From JBEPVZ01 sp041690695 (GTDB lineage: Bacteria > Patescibacteriota > Microgenomatia > Daviesbacterales > UBA10151): a stretch of 64,000 nt of DNA. Shown here in pieces: positions 16,467 to 25,303 of this stretch. Below the pieces are notes generated by a model. It was not told the DNA's origin. It was given only the letters and a program-made list of their open reading frames with translations, and did no database searches. The first letter of the stretch is position 1; each line of letters begins with the position of its first letter. Location of the stretch: positions 31,484 through 95,483 of the forward strand of contig JBEPVZ010000001.1 of the NCBI GenBank assembly GCA_041690695.1. Reading direction: 5' to 3'. The position numbers and the translations under genes are program-made.

Positions 16467-16467
16467 G

Positions 16468-16608
16468 ATGAGAAAAATAATAACTACTACATTTATTACT
16501 CTTGACGGTGTTATGCAGGCTCCAGACGGGCCGGAGGAAGATACTTCAGATGGATTTGCTTATGGGGGTTGGCAGTTGACTATTCACTGTTTTTTTCGTT
16601 CTTATTAA
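16468..16608 (+). pseudogene. Truncated copy of the DHFR-like gene at 19896
   Basis: The first 108 bases (16468-16575) match the start of the intact gene at 19896 with about nine differences, encoding MRKIITTTFITLDGVMQAP and onward to GGWQ. The homology then stops and the frame ends after a few unrelated codons at TAA (16606-16608). It is the left remnant of a duplicated or recombined gene; the surface-protein gene lies between remnant and intact copy. Its reverse strand supplies the last ten or so codons of that surface protein. Confidence 0.85.
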
Positions 16609-19600
16609 AACAACTGATAATACTATTATAATTAACGCCATCACACCTGTGACTCCTATTACGAGAGGAGAAAATGAATTTGTAGGTTTTACTACAACAT
16701 TGACACTGAACTCTTTTTCGCTACCCGTCAGATTAAGTGATTCTTCTCCTTTGAAATTCCCATAGGCAATGAGTAGTTGATGATTTCCTGACTCGACATT
16801 ATGAAAAGTAGCTACACCATTCTTGTCAGTCGTAGTCGTTTGTGGTGTTGAGTGAAGGGTTACCATTGCCCCAGCAACAGGCTGTTTATTTGTATCAGTA
16901 ACTTTTATATTTACATCGTGTACCAGTACTTGATTACTACTATTACCTGTAGAACTACTTGGAGACATTTGATCTGAAGCGCTTTGAATTTTTAAATCCC
17001 ATCCAATATTTAAGTTCGCGGATGAGCTAAGAGAGGGATACTCATCTTGATTGTCTTTAATAATTTGCGCTATTTCTTCTGGAATAGTGATCTGGAGATC
17101 GTTTGTTTGTATTACGAACGAAGCAATAGACCAGAGACTATCTCCTGGCTGGACTTTATACGACGTGCTATTGCCCAATGGAATATTTGCAACTGGTTGC
17201 ACCGTTGTTGATACAAAAGGTGTTGAACTACCAAACAGATTATTTCCGTTTGTTGTCGCCGATATTTCATTTGACCAAGTGCCCGGAGCACAACCATTAG
17301 CAGCTTGAATTCTAAAATAATACGTAGTATTCGCAGCAAGGCTTGAGACTAATGCAGTTCTAGCGCCACTTCCTCCAATATTTTGGGAACCGTAGGGATA
17401 ATTTCCAGAAGTTGTTCCATACTGAAGAATATAATGATCCAGAGGTCCATCTGCACTGGCAAAGTATAAGAGTATATTCTGACTATCTTGAGCGTTGGCG
17501 GCATATAGCCAAGGCGCTTTTGCACCAGGTGATGGGTTTCCACAAGATGGTGTGGTCGTATCGGAAGATGAAGAATTTGAGGATGAAGCTGAAGTAGGCG
17601 TTGGGGTTGCAGTTGGAGCTATTGCCACAAAAATATCTATAGCACCATTATTAAACTGACTAGCTGATGCTCCACTTGCAACAAGTGGTTTCATTAACTT
17701 CACGTACGCTATTTGATTTCCTGTATCAACGTAGGTAAGATAATCAGTATTTTTTGTTAATGATGTTGATCCAATTTTCACTGTAGGATCTACGAGTGAG
17801 GTGTAATTAGCAATTTTATAGATATTGATCCAGCGCTCTGTCACATTACCCGTGATCGTAGGAGTAAAGAGTACTTCGTTACCTGAGGCGGTCATTTGAT
17901 AGGCTGCTTCATCGTAACTAAAGCTACTCATGGATCCTGTTGTCATAATCCCTGATGTATCGGGATTTAAATAGTCTGCTGCTATTGAAATAGCGTCACC
18001 GGAAGTCAGATTTTTATCTAGTACTTGTAAGTAATAAAATGTTTTTGTTGTTAAAGCAGAGAAATTAGCAATTGTTGCATATTCATATACTTTTAGGCGA
18101 GAAGTATTTTGATCGTAATCCACGACGTTACTTGAGCCACCATTACTCGTCAGTTTCGTTTTTATTACGGTCTCAACACCTGTAGATATTCCACTGGCAT
18201 TTTTAGGGGTGATATAGACATAATCAGGGTTTGTACTTGTCAGTGTCGGCCAGCCAACTGTATTGGAGCCACCTACTGTACCATATCCTCCATTGGAAAA
18301 ATCCCACACGTTCTCTCCTACTTCTTGCAATCCACCGATAAGGGTCACTTCAAGAGAGTCGGCAGCCCCAAGTGTAATTGCTGACCCACTCGGATTTGTT
18401 GCGTCGACTCTATCAGCTATAAATCCAGGATTTCCTGGGTAAATTGCTGTCTTAACAAGATAATTAAATCCATTGGCGTCTGTTCCGGAGGTAGGAACCG
18501 TTCCACTATAATAACGTCTGAAGCCCGTTCCTGTCGGTGTTTGTTCGGCTAGAGTGTAGGCCGAAGACTCTGTTCCAAGATACGTTCCCGACCTGTTGGT
18601 TAACCAATGAATAAAACCATCGGGAATAGTTGTTGCTAAGCTAGTTTGGTTAATACTTGTGGTATTGCTTGCGATCTCATACCAGGGAGAGATTATTGCA
18701 CCCCCATATGTAGGAATAAGTCCCACTTGCCATCCGTCCCCAGAACTATTTGTCCAGTGAATATCTGTTTCTGCCTGGTTGTTGCTAAAGCCTCCGGATA
18801 TACCGCTTTGGGTTTGGGATGTTACGACCAATCCTGGTGCTGCCGTTGGGGTAGGCGTAGGAGTGGGTGTGCTAGTAGGGGCGGCGGTACTTGTAGGGGT
18901 CGGAGTACTCACAACATTGTCTCCGACTGAAAAGTTATCGATAACCCAACCCGTTGAACCTGCAAAACCTTTAATCCCGGCTTTTCCTGCTGCAAGAGGT
19001 GAGGTGTCAGTTACTTGTCCCGTCCAGCTAGCTGGTTCTGCTGTCCCGTCCTGCCATACTTTAATAGAAAGGATGGCATTACTTCCTGATGTTGCTACAT
19101 TAAACCGTATCCAATAAAACGTGTTATTTGCTTCCGAGAGTGCCACTGTAGTGGAAAATGGTTTCGTGCTGACTCCAGCTTGTGTTTTTAATATATCAAC
19201 TTCACCCGTTGCACCATTTGCTCCAAAGCCTGCAGCATAGGTATTATTTATATCTGTAAACCGTAACATGATACGCCCACCATCTGTAACAATTTGATTA
19301 CTCTCATAGCGTACAAGACTATCAGCAGTAGAGATCGAGGTACTTCCCAATGTTAATAGCTGGCTTGCCCCTGAGTTGATAACGCGTCCTTCGTTAGCAT
19401 TGACAGAAACATTGGCAGCCGTACCACTTTGTAGCGTCCAGGCGTTCCCATCTGTAGCTGTTCCCCAACCATTTGCAACATTTGATCGTGTAAATGTATC
19501 TTGAAGAAGAACGGAGCCCGTTACGTCTGGATTTGTTGCGTATGCTTTTTCAACAAGCACAAGCGAAAAGAAAAAGAGTGTACTCATGAACATTAGAAGG

Positions 19601-19680
19601 AGAAAAACTGTGCTAAAAATAACTTTTTTGTAAAAGATAAAAGTGGACTTAATTCGTCCATTTTTTAGGGGGATGACCAT
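16546..19680 (-). CDS. Large multidomain surface protein with C-terminal membrane anchor
   Basis: A 1044-aa protein. A basic N-terminus and hydrophobic segment (residues about 18-48, ending EKAYA) act as signal peptide. Residues about 55-255 look like a LamG/concanavalin-type beta sandwich (DTFTRSNVANGW at its start). A PT-rich linker (TPTSTAAPTSTPTPTPTPT) follows, then a large beta domain, a Ser/Thr linker, a fibronectin type III-like domain (DHYILQYGTTSGNY to YFRIQAANG), a LysM-like unit (YKVQPGDSLWSIAS), a carboxypeptidase-regulatory-like Ig domain (VTDTNKQPVAGAMVTLHS), and a final TM helix (VIGVTGVMALIIIVLSVVLI). The last residues (QLPTPISKSI) are read from the reverse of the DHFR-like remnant, so the original tail was replaced when the gene landed here. 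Confidence 0.85.
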   Translation of the reverse strand: MVIPLKNGRIKSTFIFYKKVIFSTVFLLLMFMSTLFFFSLVLVEKAYATNPDVTGSVLLQDTFTRSNVANGWGTATDGNAWTLQSGTAANVSVNANEGRVINSGASQLLTLGSTSISTADSLVRYESNQIVTDGGRIMLRFTDINNTYAAGFGANGATGEVDILKTQAGVSTKPFSTTVALSEANNTFYWIRFNVATSGSNAILSIKVWQDGTAEPASWTGQVTDTSPLAAGKAGIKGFAGSTGWVIDNFSVGDNVVSTPTPTSTAAPTSTPTPTPTPTAAPGLVVTSQTQSGISGGFSNNQAETDIHWTNSSGDGWQVGLIPTYGGAIISPWYEIASNTTSINQTSLATTIPDGFIHWLTNRSGTYLGTESSAYTLAEQTPTGTGFRRYYSGTVPTSGTDANGFNYLVKTAIYPGNPGFIADRVDATNPSGSAITLGAADSLEVTLIGGLQEVGENVWDFSNGGYGTVGGSNTVGWPTLTSTNPDYVYITPKNASGISTGVETVIKTKLTSNGGSSNVVDYDQNTSRLKVYEYATIANFSALTTKTFYYLQVLDKNLTSGDAISIAADYLNPDTSGIMTTGSMSSFSYDEAAYQMTASGNEVLFTPTITGNVTERWINIYKIANYTSLVDPTVKIGSTSLTKNTDYLTYVDTGNQIAYVKLMKPLVASGASASQFNNGAIDIFVAIAPTATPTPTSASSSNSSSSDTTTPSCGNPSPGAKAPWLYAANAQDSQNILLYFASADGPLDHYILQYGTTSGNYPYGSQNIGGSGARTALVSSLAANTTYYFRIQAANGCAPGTWSNEISATTNGNNLFGSSTPFVSTTVQPVANIPLGNSTSYKVQPGDSLWSIASFVIQTNDLQITIPEEIAQIIKDNQDEYPSLSSSANLNIGWDLKIQSASDQMSPSSSTGNSSNQVLVHDVNIKVTDTNKQPVAGAMVTLHSTPQTTTTDKNGVATFHNVESGNHQLLIAYGNFKGEESLNLTGSEKEFSVNVVVKPTNSFSPLVIGVTGVMALIIIVLSVVLIRTKKTVNSQLPTPISKSI

Positions 19681-19895
19681 GTAATACTGTGTATATGATA
19701 GTAGGGTTTTTCTAGTAGAAGGTCAAGTAAAAATTATGAATTATCCCTTTTTGAAACTCTAAAAGACCAAGTGGGGGACATTATACACGATGCTTCTAAA
19801 GTTTAATGTTTAACTTATTTTTACGCCCTAGCAGTATTTTTAGCCTTAAAATCTAATGATTTTCAATAAACTAACGGTGTAGTAGAATTGTTTAG

Positions 19896-20507
19896 ATGAG
19901 GAAAATAATAACTACTACATTCATTACCCTTGACGGTGTTATGCAAGCGCCCGGTGGGCCGGAGGAAGATACTTCAGATGGATTTGCTTATGGAGGTTGG
20001 CAGCTTGGCTGGGACGAATCTGACCCAATAGCGGAGAAAATTCTGGAAGGTTTTATGACCGCTCCTTTTGAGCTGCTTTTAGGCAGACGGACTTATGATA
20101 TTTTTGCCTCTTACTGGCCAAATCATGAAGAGATAGAGCAGGTCGCGAAACCATTCAATAGCACCAAAAAATATGTTGTCTCACATGAATCTTTTAAACC
20201 GTCCTGGAATAATTCAACGCTTATTACCGGAGATGTGGTCACAGAGATAAAAAAGCTTAAAGAGTTAGACGGTCCAGACCTAGTAGTCTGGGGGAGTGGC
20301 AACCTTATCCAAACACTACTTAAGCACAATCTCATCGATCGCATGCAGATATTGACCTACCCTATTACGATTGGCACTGGCAAAAAATTATTCGCCGAAG
20401 GCACACTTCCTGAGCGCTTTAAACCAGTAGATTCAAAAATCACCTCGACAGGTGTAGTGTTTGCTACCTACGAACCAGCAGAGCCACTCAAACCAAGGTC
20501 GTTATAA
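19896..20507 (+). CDS. Dihydrofolate-reductase-like (RibD C-terminal) protein
   Basis: A 203-aa member of the RibD C-terminal/YyaP-like reductase family. It starts TTFITLDGVMQAPGGPEED, contains LLLGRRTYDIFASYW (NADPH-binding region), and has VVWGSGNLIQTLLKHNLID near the end. These proteins are NADPH-dependent reductases of pteridine- or flavin-type substrates, usually uncharacterised and frequently exchanged between bacteria. It is not a standard FolA. A 92 percent identical remnant of its first 36 codons lies at 16468. It is 32 bases upstream of the Tag glycosylase gene. Confidence 0.88.
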   Translation: MRKIITTTFITLDGVMQAPGGPEEDTSDGFAYGGWQLGWDESDPIAEKILEGFMTAPFELLLGRRTYDIFASYWPNHEEIEQVAKPFNSTKKYVVSHESFKPSWNNSTLITGDVVTEIKKLKELDGPDLVVWGSGNLIQTLLKHNLIDRMQILTYPITIGTGKKLFAEGTLPERFKPVDSKITSTGVVFATYEPAEPLKPRSL

Positions 20508-20539
20508 AGTTATTAGTATACTTTCGATTAATACTCAAT

Positions 20540-21118
20540 ATGACAAATGAAAAGAAGAGATGTGGCTGGGCAGAATCCGATCCATTGAATCTTGCCTACC
20601 ATGATTTGGAATGGGGAATTCCAATGCATGATGATAAAACTCTCTTTGCAATGTTAACGCTGGAGGGTGCCCAAGCCGGACTGTCTTGGACAACAATTTT
20701 GAAAAAAAGACAAAATTATAAAAAAGCTTTTGACTCATTTGATGTCAATAAAATTGCAAAATATACTCCATACAAAATCAACTCACTTCTTGCAGATAGT
20801 GGAATTATTAGAAACAAACTCAAGATCGCCGCAACTATTCAAAATGCCAAAGCTTTTCTTGAGATACAAAAAGAGTTTGGAAGTTTTGATAAATATATTT
20901 GGCAGTTTGTCGGAAATAAACCAATTAAAAACTCACTCCAAAATTTAAGTGAGTACCCAACTAAAACTAAGGAATCAGAAGCTATGAGCAAGAATTTGCT
21001 GACAAGAGGATTTAAATTTGTTGGCCCGACAATTTGTTATGCTTTTATGCAAGCAGTTGGGATGACCAATGATCACCAAGTAAAGTGCTTTCGTTATAAG
21101 GAAATGTCTTCTTTATAG
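20540..21118 (+). CDS. tag: DNA-3-methyladenine glycosylase I
   Basis: A 192-aa base-excision repair enzyme that removes 3-methyladenine from alkylated DNA. Family features are CGWAESDPLNLAYHDLEWG with zinc ligands Cys8 and His21, LEGAQAGLSWTTIL (the helix-hairpin region with the catalytic Glu), GFKFVGPTICYAFMQA, and the C-terminal HQVKC pair that completes the zinc site. The length is normal for Tag. It ends with TAG and a TGA follows three sense codons later. Confidence 0.95.
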   Translation: MTNEKKRCGWAESDPLNLAYHDLEWGIPMHDDKTLFAMLTLEGAQAGLSWTTILKKRQNYKKAFDSFDVNKIAKYTPYKINSLLADSGIIRNKLKIAATIQNAKAFLEIQKEFGSFDKYIWQFVGNKPIKNSLQNLSEYPTKTKESEAMSKNLLTRGFKFVGPTICYAFMQAVGMTNDHQVKCFRYKEMSSL

Positions 21119-21153
21119 TATTACGATTGATTGATCCTATCTTTATTGGGGAA

Positions 21154-21159
21154 TATAAT
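21154..21159 (+). promoter_or_regulatory. -10 box deciding the GNAT start
   Basis: TATAAT lies seven bases before the ATG at 21167. It favours that ATG over an upstream in-frame TTG at 21131, which would lie upstream of the box. Confidence 0.6.
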
Positions 21160-21166
21160 ACCTAAC

Positions 21167-21619
21167 ATGCTCGAGGGTGAATATTCATATAAGTCTTTTA
21201 TGGCTACTTCCGAAGGAAAGTTAGATTTAGGCGATTATTTGCCTGCTGTGGCAAATTTATATTCTAGCCTTCATGTCGTGCCACAGGACTCTTGCCCAAT
21301 CGAGGAATTAGAATTTAGTCTAGGCATTCAAAATCCGTCAGTGGTGATCGCTTTAAATACGAGTTCAGAAGTTGTTGGGTATGGCATCCTTCGGATCATT
21401 ACCCCTAAAATAGCAGACTTAAGTAGCGCTTTTGTTAAAGAGTCAGACCGAAGACGAGGTATTTATAAAGAACTTGTCAAACGAAGAATTGACATCGCCA
21501 AACAAAAAGGGTCACAACGCATCCAAATCTATCCAGCCCATTCTGACTCCATTCAGATACCTTATTTCCTAAAAGAGGGTTTTCAGCAGCGAGATGAATG
21601 GTATATAAAAGATTTGTAA
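21167..21619 (+). CDS. GNAT-family N-acetyltransferase
   Basis: A 150-aa acetyltransferase domain. Motif A is recognisable: IADLSSAFVKESDRRRGIYK, where RRRGIY stands in place of the usual Q/RxxGxG/A acetyl-CoA pyrophosphate loop. It is followed by helix ELVKRRIDIAKQKG and the motif B strand RIQIYPAHSDS. An upstream strand VVGYGILRI is typical of the fold. The acceptor substrate is unknown. Start chosen from the TATAAT box seven bases upstream. It sits between tag and peptidase E, all rightward. Confidence 0.8.
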   Translation: MLEGEYSYKSFMATSEGKLDLGDYLPAVANLYSSLHVVPQDSCPIEELEFSLGIQNPSVVIALNTSSEVVGYGILRIITPKIADLSSAFVKESDRRRGIYKELVKRRIDIAKQKGSQRIQIYPAHSDSIQIPYFLKEGFQQRDEWYIKDL

Positions 21620-21629
21620 AAAGTTTTGA

Positions 21630-21635
21630 TATAAT
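21630..21635 (+). promoter_or_regulatory. -10 box deciding the peptidase E start
   Basis: TATAAT lies exactly six bases before the ATG at 21642; a TTG two codons earlier would overlap the spacing and is unlikely to be the start. Confidence 0.6.
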
Positions 21636-21641
21636 TTGGAC

Positions 21642-22268
21642 ATGAAATATTACTTATCCTCATACCGACTTGGAAACGAGATTGAGAAATTAAAATCGCT
21701 TTTAAAACAAACCTCAGGTAAATTTGGATATATTCCCAATGCTTTAGATTCAGCTAAATCTGATACAGATAGACTAAAAAATCATATTGAAAAAGACATG
21801 AATAGTCTAAAAGAGTTGGGAGTAGAGATCGAGTTACTTGATTTAAAAGATTATTTTGGAAAAGAAAGTGAGTTAAAAGACAAATTAGCCAAGTTAGGTG
21901 GGGTCTATGTCAGTGGTGGTAATACTTTTATTCTTCGCCAAGCCATGCAGATTAGTGGCTTTGATAAAGCTCTTGTCGAGATGTCAGATCGGGAAGACTT
22001 TGTTTATTGTGCATATAGTGCCGGTGTTTGTGTCTTAGGACCCACTTTAAGAGCCTACGCGATTGTCGATGACTCAACCGAGATGCCTTATTCCGAAATT
22101 AAAGAGACAATTTGGGAAGGCTTGGGAATTTTAGACTTTATCTTTGAGCCACATTATCGATCAGATCATCCAGAATCGGAGACTGTTGAAAAAGAAGTTC
22201 AATTTTGTATTGATAATAAACTCTTGTTTAAAACTTATAAAGATGGGGAAGTTTTGATCATAGAGTGA
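21642..22268 (+). CDS. Peptidase E-like (S51) serine peptidase
   Basis: A 208-aa protein of the S51 family (class I glutamine amidotransferase-like fold). Signature blocks are LGGVYVSGGNTFILRQAM (oxyanion glycine pair), YCAYSAGVCVLGPTL with the nucleophilic serine, and FIFEPHYRSDHPES near the His/Asp positions. Peptidase E removes N-terminal aspartate from dipeptides; other members process cyanophycin or are uncharacterised. The message is probably leaderless, starting at the ATG at 21642. Confidence 0.88.
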   Translation: MKYYLSSYRLGNEIEKLKSLLKQTSGKFGYIPNALDSAKSDTDRLKNHIEKDMNSLKELGVEIELLDLKDYFGKESELKDKLAKLGGVYVSGGNTFILRQAMQISGFDKALVEMSDREDFVYCAYSAGVCVLGPTLRAYAIVDDSTEMPYSEIKETIWEGLGILDFIFEPHYRSDHPESETVEKEVQFCIDNKLLFKTYKDGEVLIIE

Positions 22269-22568
22269 GCCTATAACTTGCTTTTTTAAGGTTTTTGTGG
22301 TATAATACATTTACTTAAAGTTAATAAATCGCAGATTGAAGATTAATATCTGCATATTCAAACACACTTTTTCTCTCGAATTTTATTTTAGAAACAGCCA
22401 AATTTAATCGCTAGTTTTTATAAGTTCACGGATCTTAGCTTCTGAGTAGGCAGTTATTTATTTTCAATCACTAAATCGATCTTATTAGCTAATTTAAAAA
22501 CCTGGGCAATATTGTCAAAGGCTTTTTTTAAAAATTTTGATGACGTCAGACTTTGGTATAATCCCGCC
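22269..22568. other. Gap with a promoter-like site and a possible gene remnant
   Basis: About 300 bases. A clear TATAAT box lies at about 22300 (in GTGGTATAATACAT) with no gene at leaderless distance, so it may start a small transcript. On the minus strand, 22545-22454 reads KFLKKAFDNIAQVF and onward to a TAA, and the neighbouring frame continues as TAYSEAKIRELIKTSD to another stop, suggesting a frameshifted gene end. The -10 box of the next gene is at 22557-22562. Confidence 0.3.
22557..22562 (+). promoter_or_regulatory. -10 box deciding the start of the 22569 gene
   Basis: TATAAT lies exactly six bases before the ATG at 22569. An in-frame ATG at 22512 lies upstream of the box and would add 19 residues; the box argues for the shorter protein. 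Confidence 0.6.
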
Positions 22569-23009
22569 ATGGAAATAATAGTCGAATCGCCCAAATCACC
22601 GCTCAAACAATTTCGTTTTTTGGAAAAACTATGGGAAGTCACCTATCGTGAGTCGACACAAGTCACCGACGGGGTAAGATGTGATGTTTATACATTTCCC
22701 GAAGATCCTAAAAAAGATTTAGCAATTTTAACCATATCGGCGGGTAAGAAAACCCCACTCCAAAGAATTAGAAACGGCGATTTAACTCTTGAAGAATATC
22801 TCTCTGGTGAAGGTAGTTTTTTTGTAACAAACCTTGCAGGAAAAACTTATGAACACATTGTTGGGACTGTCCCAACAGATAGATCATCCTTTGCCGTCAG
22901 AATAGGGGAGACTATGCAGTGGCGAGCAGCCCATGACTCTGGGCTCGTGGTTTATGAGATTTGTTGGCCACCATATCAAGATGGTCGATTTGAAAACCTA
23001 GAAGATTAA
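22569..23009 (+). CDS. Small soluble protein, possibly cupin-like
   Basis: A 146-aa protein beginning MEIIVESP. Beta-rich blocks include VTDGVRCDVYTFPED, LAILTISAGKKTPLQRI, GEGSFFVTN and MQWRAAHDSGLVVYEICWPP. The pattern of alternating strands around glycine turns, with AGKKTPLQ in the position of a ligand-binding strand, resembles a cupin-type sugar or metal-binding barrel. I cannot name the family with certainty. The next gene starts 42 bases downstream. Confidence 0.6.
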   Translation: MEIIVESPKSPLKQFRFLEKLWEVTYRESTQVTDGVRCDVYTFPEDPKKDLAILTISAGKKTPLQRIRNGDLTLEEYLSGEGSFFVTNLAGKTYEHIVGTVPTDRSSFAVRIGETMQWRAAHDSGLVVYEICWPPYQDGRFENLED

Positions 23010-23050
23010 AATTGTTGCTTGTTAAAGCTTAGTCATCTATTATTCTTGGT

Positions 23051-23986
23051 ATGGAGAAGTTGGCAACAACAGTTCTAAGTCCTCGACTTATAATTTTCTT
23101 GCCGATTAGTCTTTATTTAATTGTCGCGACATATTTTATCTATCATCGAACCGCTCTAACTCCAGATCAATCGTTTTTAATTCTCTTTATTTTTGCAATC
23201 TTTTTTCATAAAGGTCGAGAATTTTTAAAAGATTGGTCAATTCCGATTGGTTTAATTATTTTTTACGACTTTTTGCGTGGATTCATTTCTAATTTAGACA
23301 GATTACCTCATATTAACCCAATGGTTACTTTTTCTAGAAAACTTTTTGGGAGTACGTTGAGTGGCAGATGGCAAAAAGCGCTTTTTACCCAAGGTCACTT
23401 TCATTGGTATGACTACCTAACTGATTTTGCCTATATGATTCATTTTATTACTCCAATGTTTGTCGGATACTTGCTTTGGGTAAGTGATAAGAAAGCTTTC
23501 AAACAATTTTTTTATAGCCTGGTTTTACTTTCGTATATGGCTCTGATAACTTTTTTAGTTTTTCCATCGGCTCCACCTTGGTATGCGGCCGCTTATGGAT
23601 ATATCTCTCATAATATCCATTTAGGAGATCTTATTAGCGCGACACTGCCGAAAACTATTTATTTGCCAACTATTTATTATTTTGTGCCGGCTAATATCTT
23701 TGCAGCAGTGCCATCGCTTCACATTGGATATGCTTGGGTAGTCAGTCTAATCGCTATCAGGAAATCTAAAAAGTTTATTCCGTTAGTTCTTTTCTATGTT
23801 TTATTAGAAATATTTTCAGTTATTTATTTGGCTGAGCATTATATTTTGGATGCTTTTTTAGGTTTAATATACGCCAGCGTTGCCTATTATTTAATCGAAT
23901 TATTGCTTAGCTCCAAACCTAACTTTGTTCGGAAATTAGTGAAGTCAACTAAAAATCGGTTGACTTTAGTAATTAGCAGAATATAA
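23051..23986 (+). CDS. PAP2-superfamily membrane phosphatase/transferase
   Basis: A 311-aa polytopic membrane protein with six to seven hydrophobic segments. The phosphatase C2 and C3 signatures are visible as AAVPSLHIGYAW (PSLH, about residue 222) and AEHYILDAF (His and Asp nucleophile assistance, about residue 262), with FPSAPPWYAA in the preceding loop. This arrangement is that of the inositol-phosphorylceramide-synthase/PAP2 branch, whose members handle lipid phosphates or transfer lipid-linked head groups outside the membrane. The exact substrate is unknown. Confidence 0.82.
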   Translation: MEKLATTVLSPRLIIFLPISLYLIVATYFIYHRTALTPDQSFLILFIFAIFFHKGREFLKDWSIPIGLIIFYDFLRGFISNLDRLPHINPMVTFSRKLFGSTLSGRWQKALFTQGHFHWYDYLTDFAYMIHFITPMFVGYLLWVSDKKAFKQFFYSLVLLSYMALITFLVFPSAPPWYAAAYGYISHNIHLGDLISATLPKTIYLPTIYYFVPANIFAAVPSLHIGYAWVVSLIAIRKSKKFIPLVLFYVLLEIFSVIYLAEHYILDAFLGLIYASVAYYLIELLLSSKPNFVRKLVKSTKNRLTLVISRI

Positions 23987-23993
23987 TTTAGCC

Positions 23994-24356
23994 ATGGGTT
24001 TAATTCCGGAGATCTTTGGAGGTTTATTACATCACGATCATTCCGTTAAAGCTTTTACGATCAGTGGCGATTCAGAAGATAAACTGCTACAACAAGTCGA
24101 GCGACATGCCCATTTGCCTAAAGGTGGCCTGTCAGTGGAGCCTGACGATTCACTAGCTGAGGACTTTGAGCCGCTTCGATCAAAAAGAATCATCTCATAT
24201 CGCCCTCACTCTCAGGTTGGGGTATTATTTGAGCAACCGAAAGGCCCGCACTCACCTTTAATTGAAATTATTGGTCAAGGCGCCAACTTACCAGTCCATT
24301 CCTTAGTAGCTACTATTTGGCCTCAGACTAATTGGCGATTAATCGATAAAGAATAA
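23994..24356 (+). CDS. Uncharacterised small protein
   Basis: A 120-aa soluble protein. I do not recognise the family. It has a His-rich start (GLLHHDHSVKAF, residues 10-21), a stretch HAHLPKGGLSVEPDD in the middle and a C-terminal IIGQGANLPVHSLVATIWPQ. TATAAT (23982-23987) is exactly six bases before the ATG, so the start is well supported. It follows the PAP2 gene by seven bases. Confidence 0.65.
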   Translation: MGLIPEIFGGLLHHDHSVKAFTISGDSEDKLLQQVERHAHLPKGGLSVEPDDSLAEDFEPLRSKRIISYRPHSQVGVLFEQPKGPHSPLIEIIGQGANLPVHSLVATIWPQTNWRLIDKE

Positions 24357-24386
24357 TCTCTAATATAATTGTGATAACATCGATCT

Positions 24387-24836
24387 ATGGCTGAGGAAAA
24401 AAAACGGGTTGGGGCTGGATTTGGAGTCGTGTTAGTTAAAAACAGCAAAATTTTACTTGGCCAACGTCATCCTGATCCGGATAAAGCTGATTCGGTCTTT
24501 AGAAGTGCCGGGGAATGGTGTTTACCCGGCGGCAAACTCGAATATGGTGAAAGTTTTGAGGACGGAGCTATTCGCGAGGTCAAAGAAGAGACTGGTATTA
24601 CTATTAAAAATCCGGAGGTTATCTCGGTTCATAACTGTAAAAATGAACATGCTCATTTTATGACCGTGGGATTGGTTGCTAAAAGTTGGACAGGGGAGGC
24701 TAGAGTTATGGAACCGGATGAGATTATCGATTGGCAATGGTTTGATTTAAAAAAGTTACCCAAACCTCGTTATTTTCCAAGTTTCGAAGTTATTGAGAAT
24801 TATTTAAAAACCAAGTTTTATATTAAACGCCTTTAA
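24387..24836 (+). CDS. Nudix hydrolase
   Basis: A 149-aa protein with a complete Nudix box: GGKLEYGESFEDGAIREVKE followed by ETGI, matching GX5EX7REUXEEXGU. The rest follows the usual order, with GVVLVKNSKILLGQRHPD before the box and DEIIDWQWFDLKKLPKP after it. Members hydrolyse nucleoside diphosphates linked to other moieties (8-oxo-dGTP, ADP-ribose, nucleotide sugars). The WCLPGGK start of the box is close to that of the GDP-mannose/8-oxo-dGTP group, but the substrate is open. Its end overlaps the convergent neighbour by 14 bases. Confidence 0.92.
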   Translation: MAEEKKRVGAGFGVVLVKNSKILLGQRHPDPDKADSVFRSAGEWCLPGGKLEYGESFEDGAIREVKEETGITIKNPEVISVHNCKNEHAHFMTVGLVAKSWTGEARVMEPDEIIDWQWFDLKKLPKPRYFPSFEVIENYLKTKFYIKRL

Positions 24837-25218
24837 GAATCTGCTCATGTAATTTAGTTGTGTCAAGATTGACACCTAATCTAAACGCAAGCAAGACTGC
24901 TCTTTTGGTCTGTTGCTCGACAGGACCATCAAAGTTCCAAAATGTTCTAGCATATTCATTGTAATCTCTCGGGAATTTTCCAGGATCTGACCAATTCACC
25001 GCCTGATCAATACTTAACTGACCCAATCTTTCAGTATTAACTCTGGTTCGAGTTTGGACTTTTAAACCTCCGTTACTCCGAGCCAAAACAATACTTTTAA
25101 TGGCTTTTGCATCAGGTCCTAAATGCTCGATTAAACCATCAACCACTTCTTCATCAGGTCTTTGAAATCCAGCCACGTATTCTTCCGGATAACCTTGTGA
25201 ATTCCATTCCTCAGTCAT
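24823..25218 (-). CDS. Uncharacterised soluble protein
   Basis: A 131-aa hydrophilic protein without signal or membrane segment. Recognisable stretches are EEYVAGFQRPDEEVV, VKTIV-like SIVLARSNGGLKVQTRTRV, WSDPGKFPRDYNEYAR and a C-terminal AVLLAFRLGVNLDTTKL. I do not recognise the family. It is convergent with the Nudix gene and overlaps its last codons, consistent with a compact genome. Confidence 0.55.
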   Translation of the reverse strand: MTEEWNSQGYPEEYVAGFQRPDEEVVDGLIEHLGPDAKAIKSIVLARSNGGLKVQTRTRVNTERLGQLSIDQAVNWSDPGKFPRDYNEYARTFWNFDGPVEQQTKRAVLLAFRLGVNLDTTKLHEQILKGV

Positions 25219-25303
25219 AACCCAATATTACTAAATTGATCTTTAAGAAACTAGAGAGATATTCAGTTGCTTTAATAATCTATTTGTGAAATTATATCTT
25301 TAG

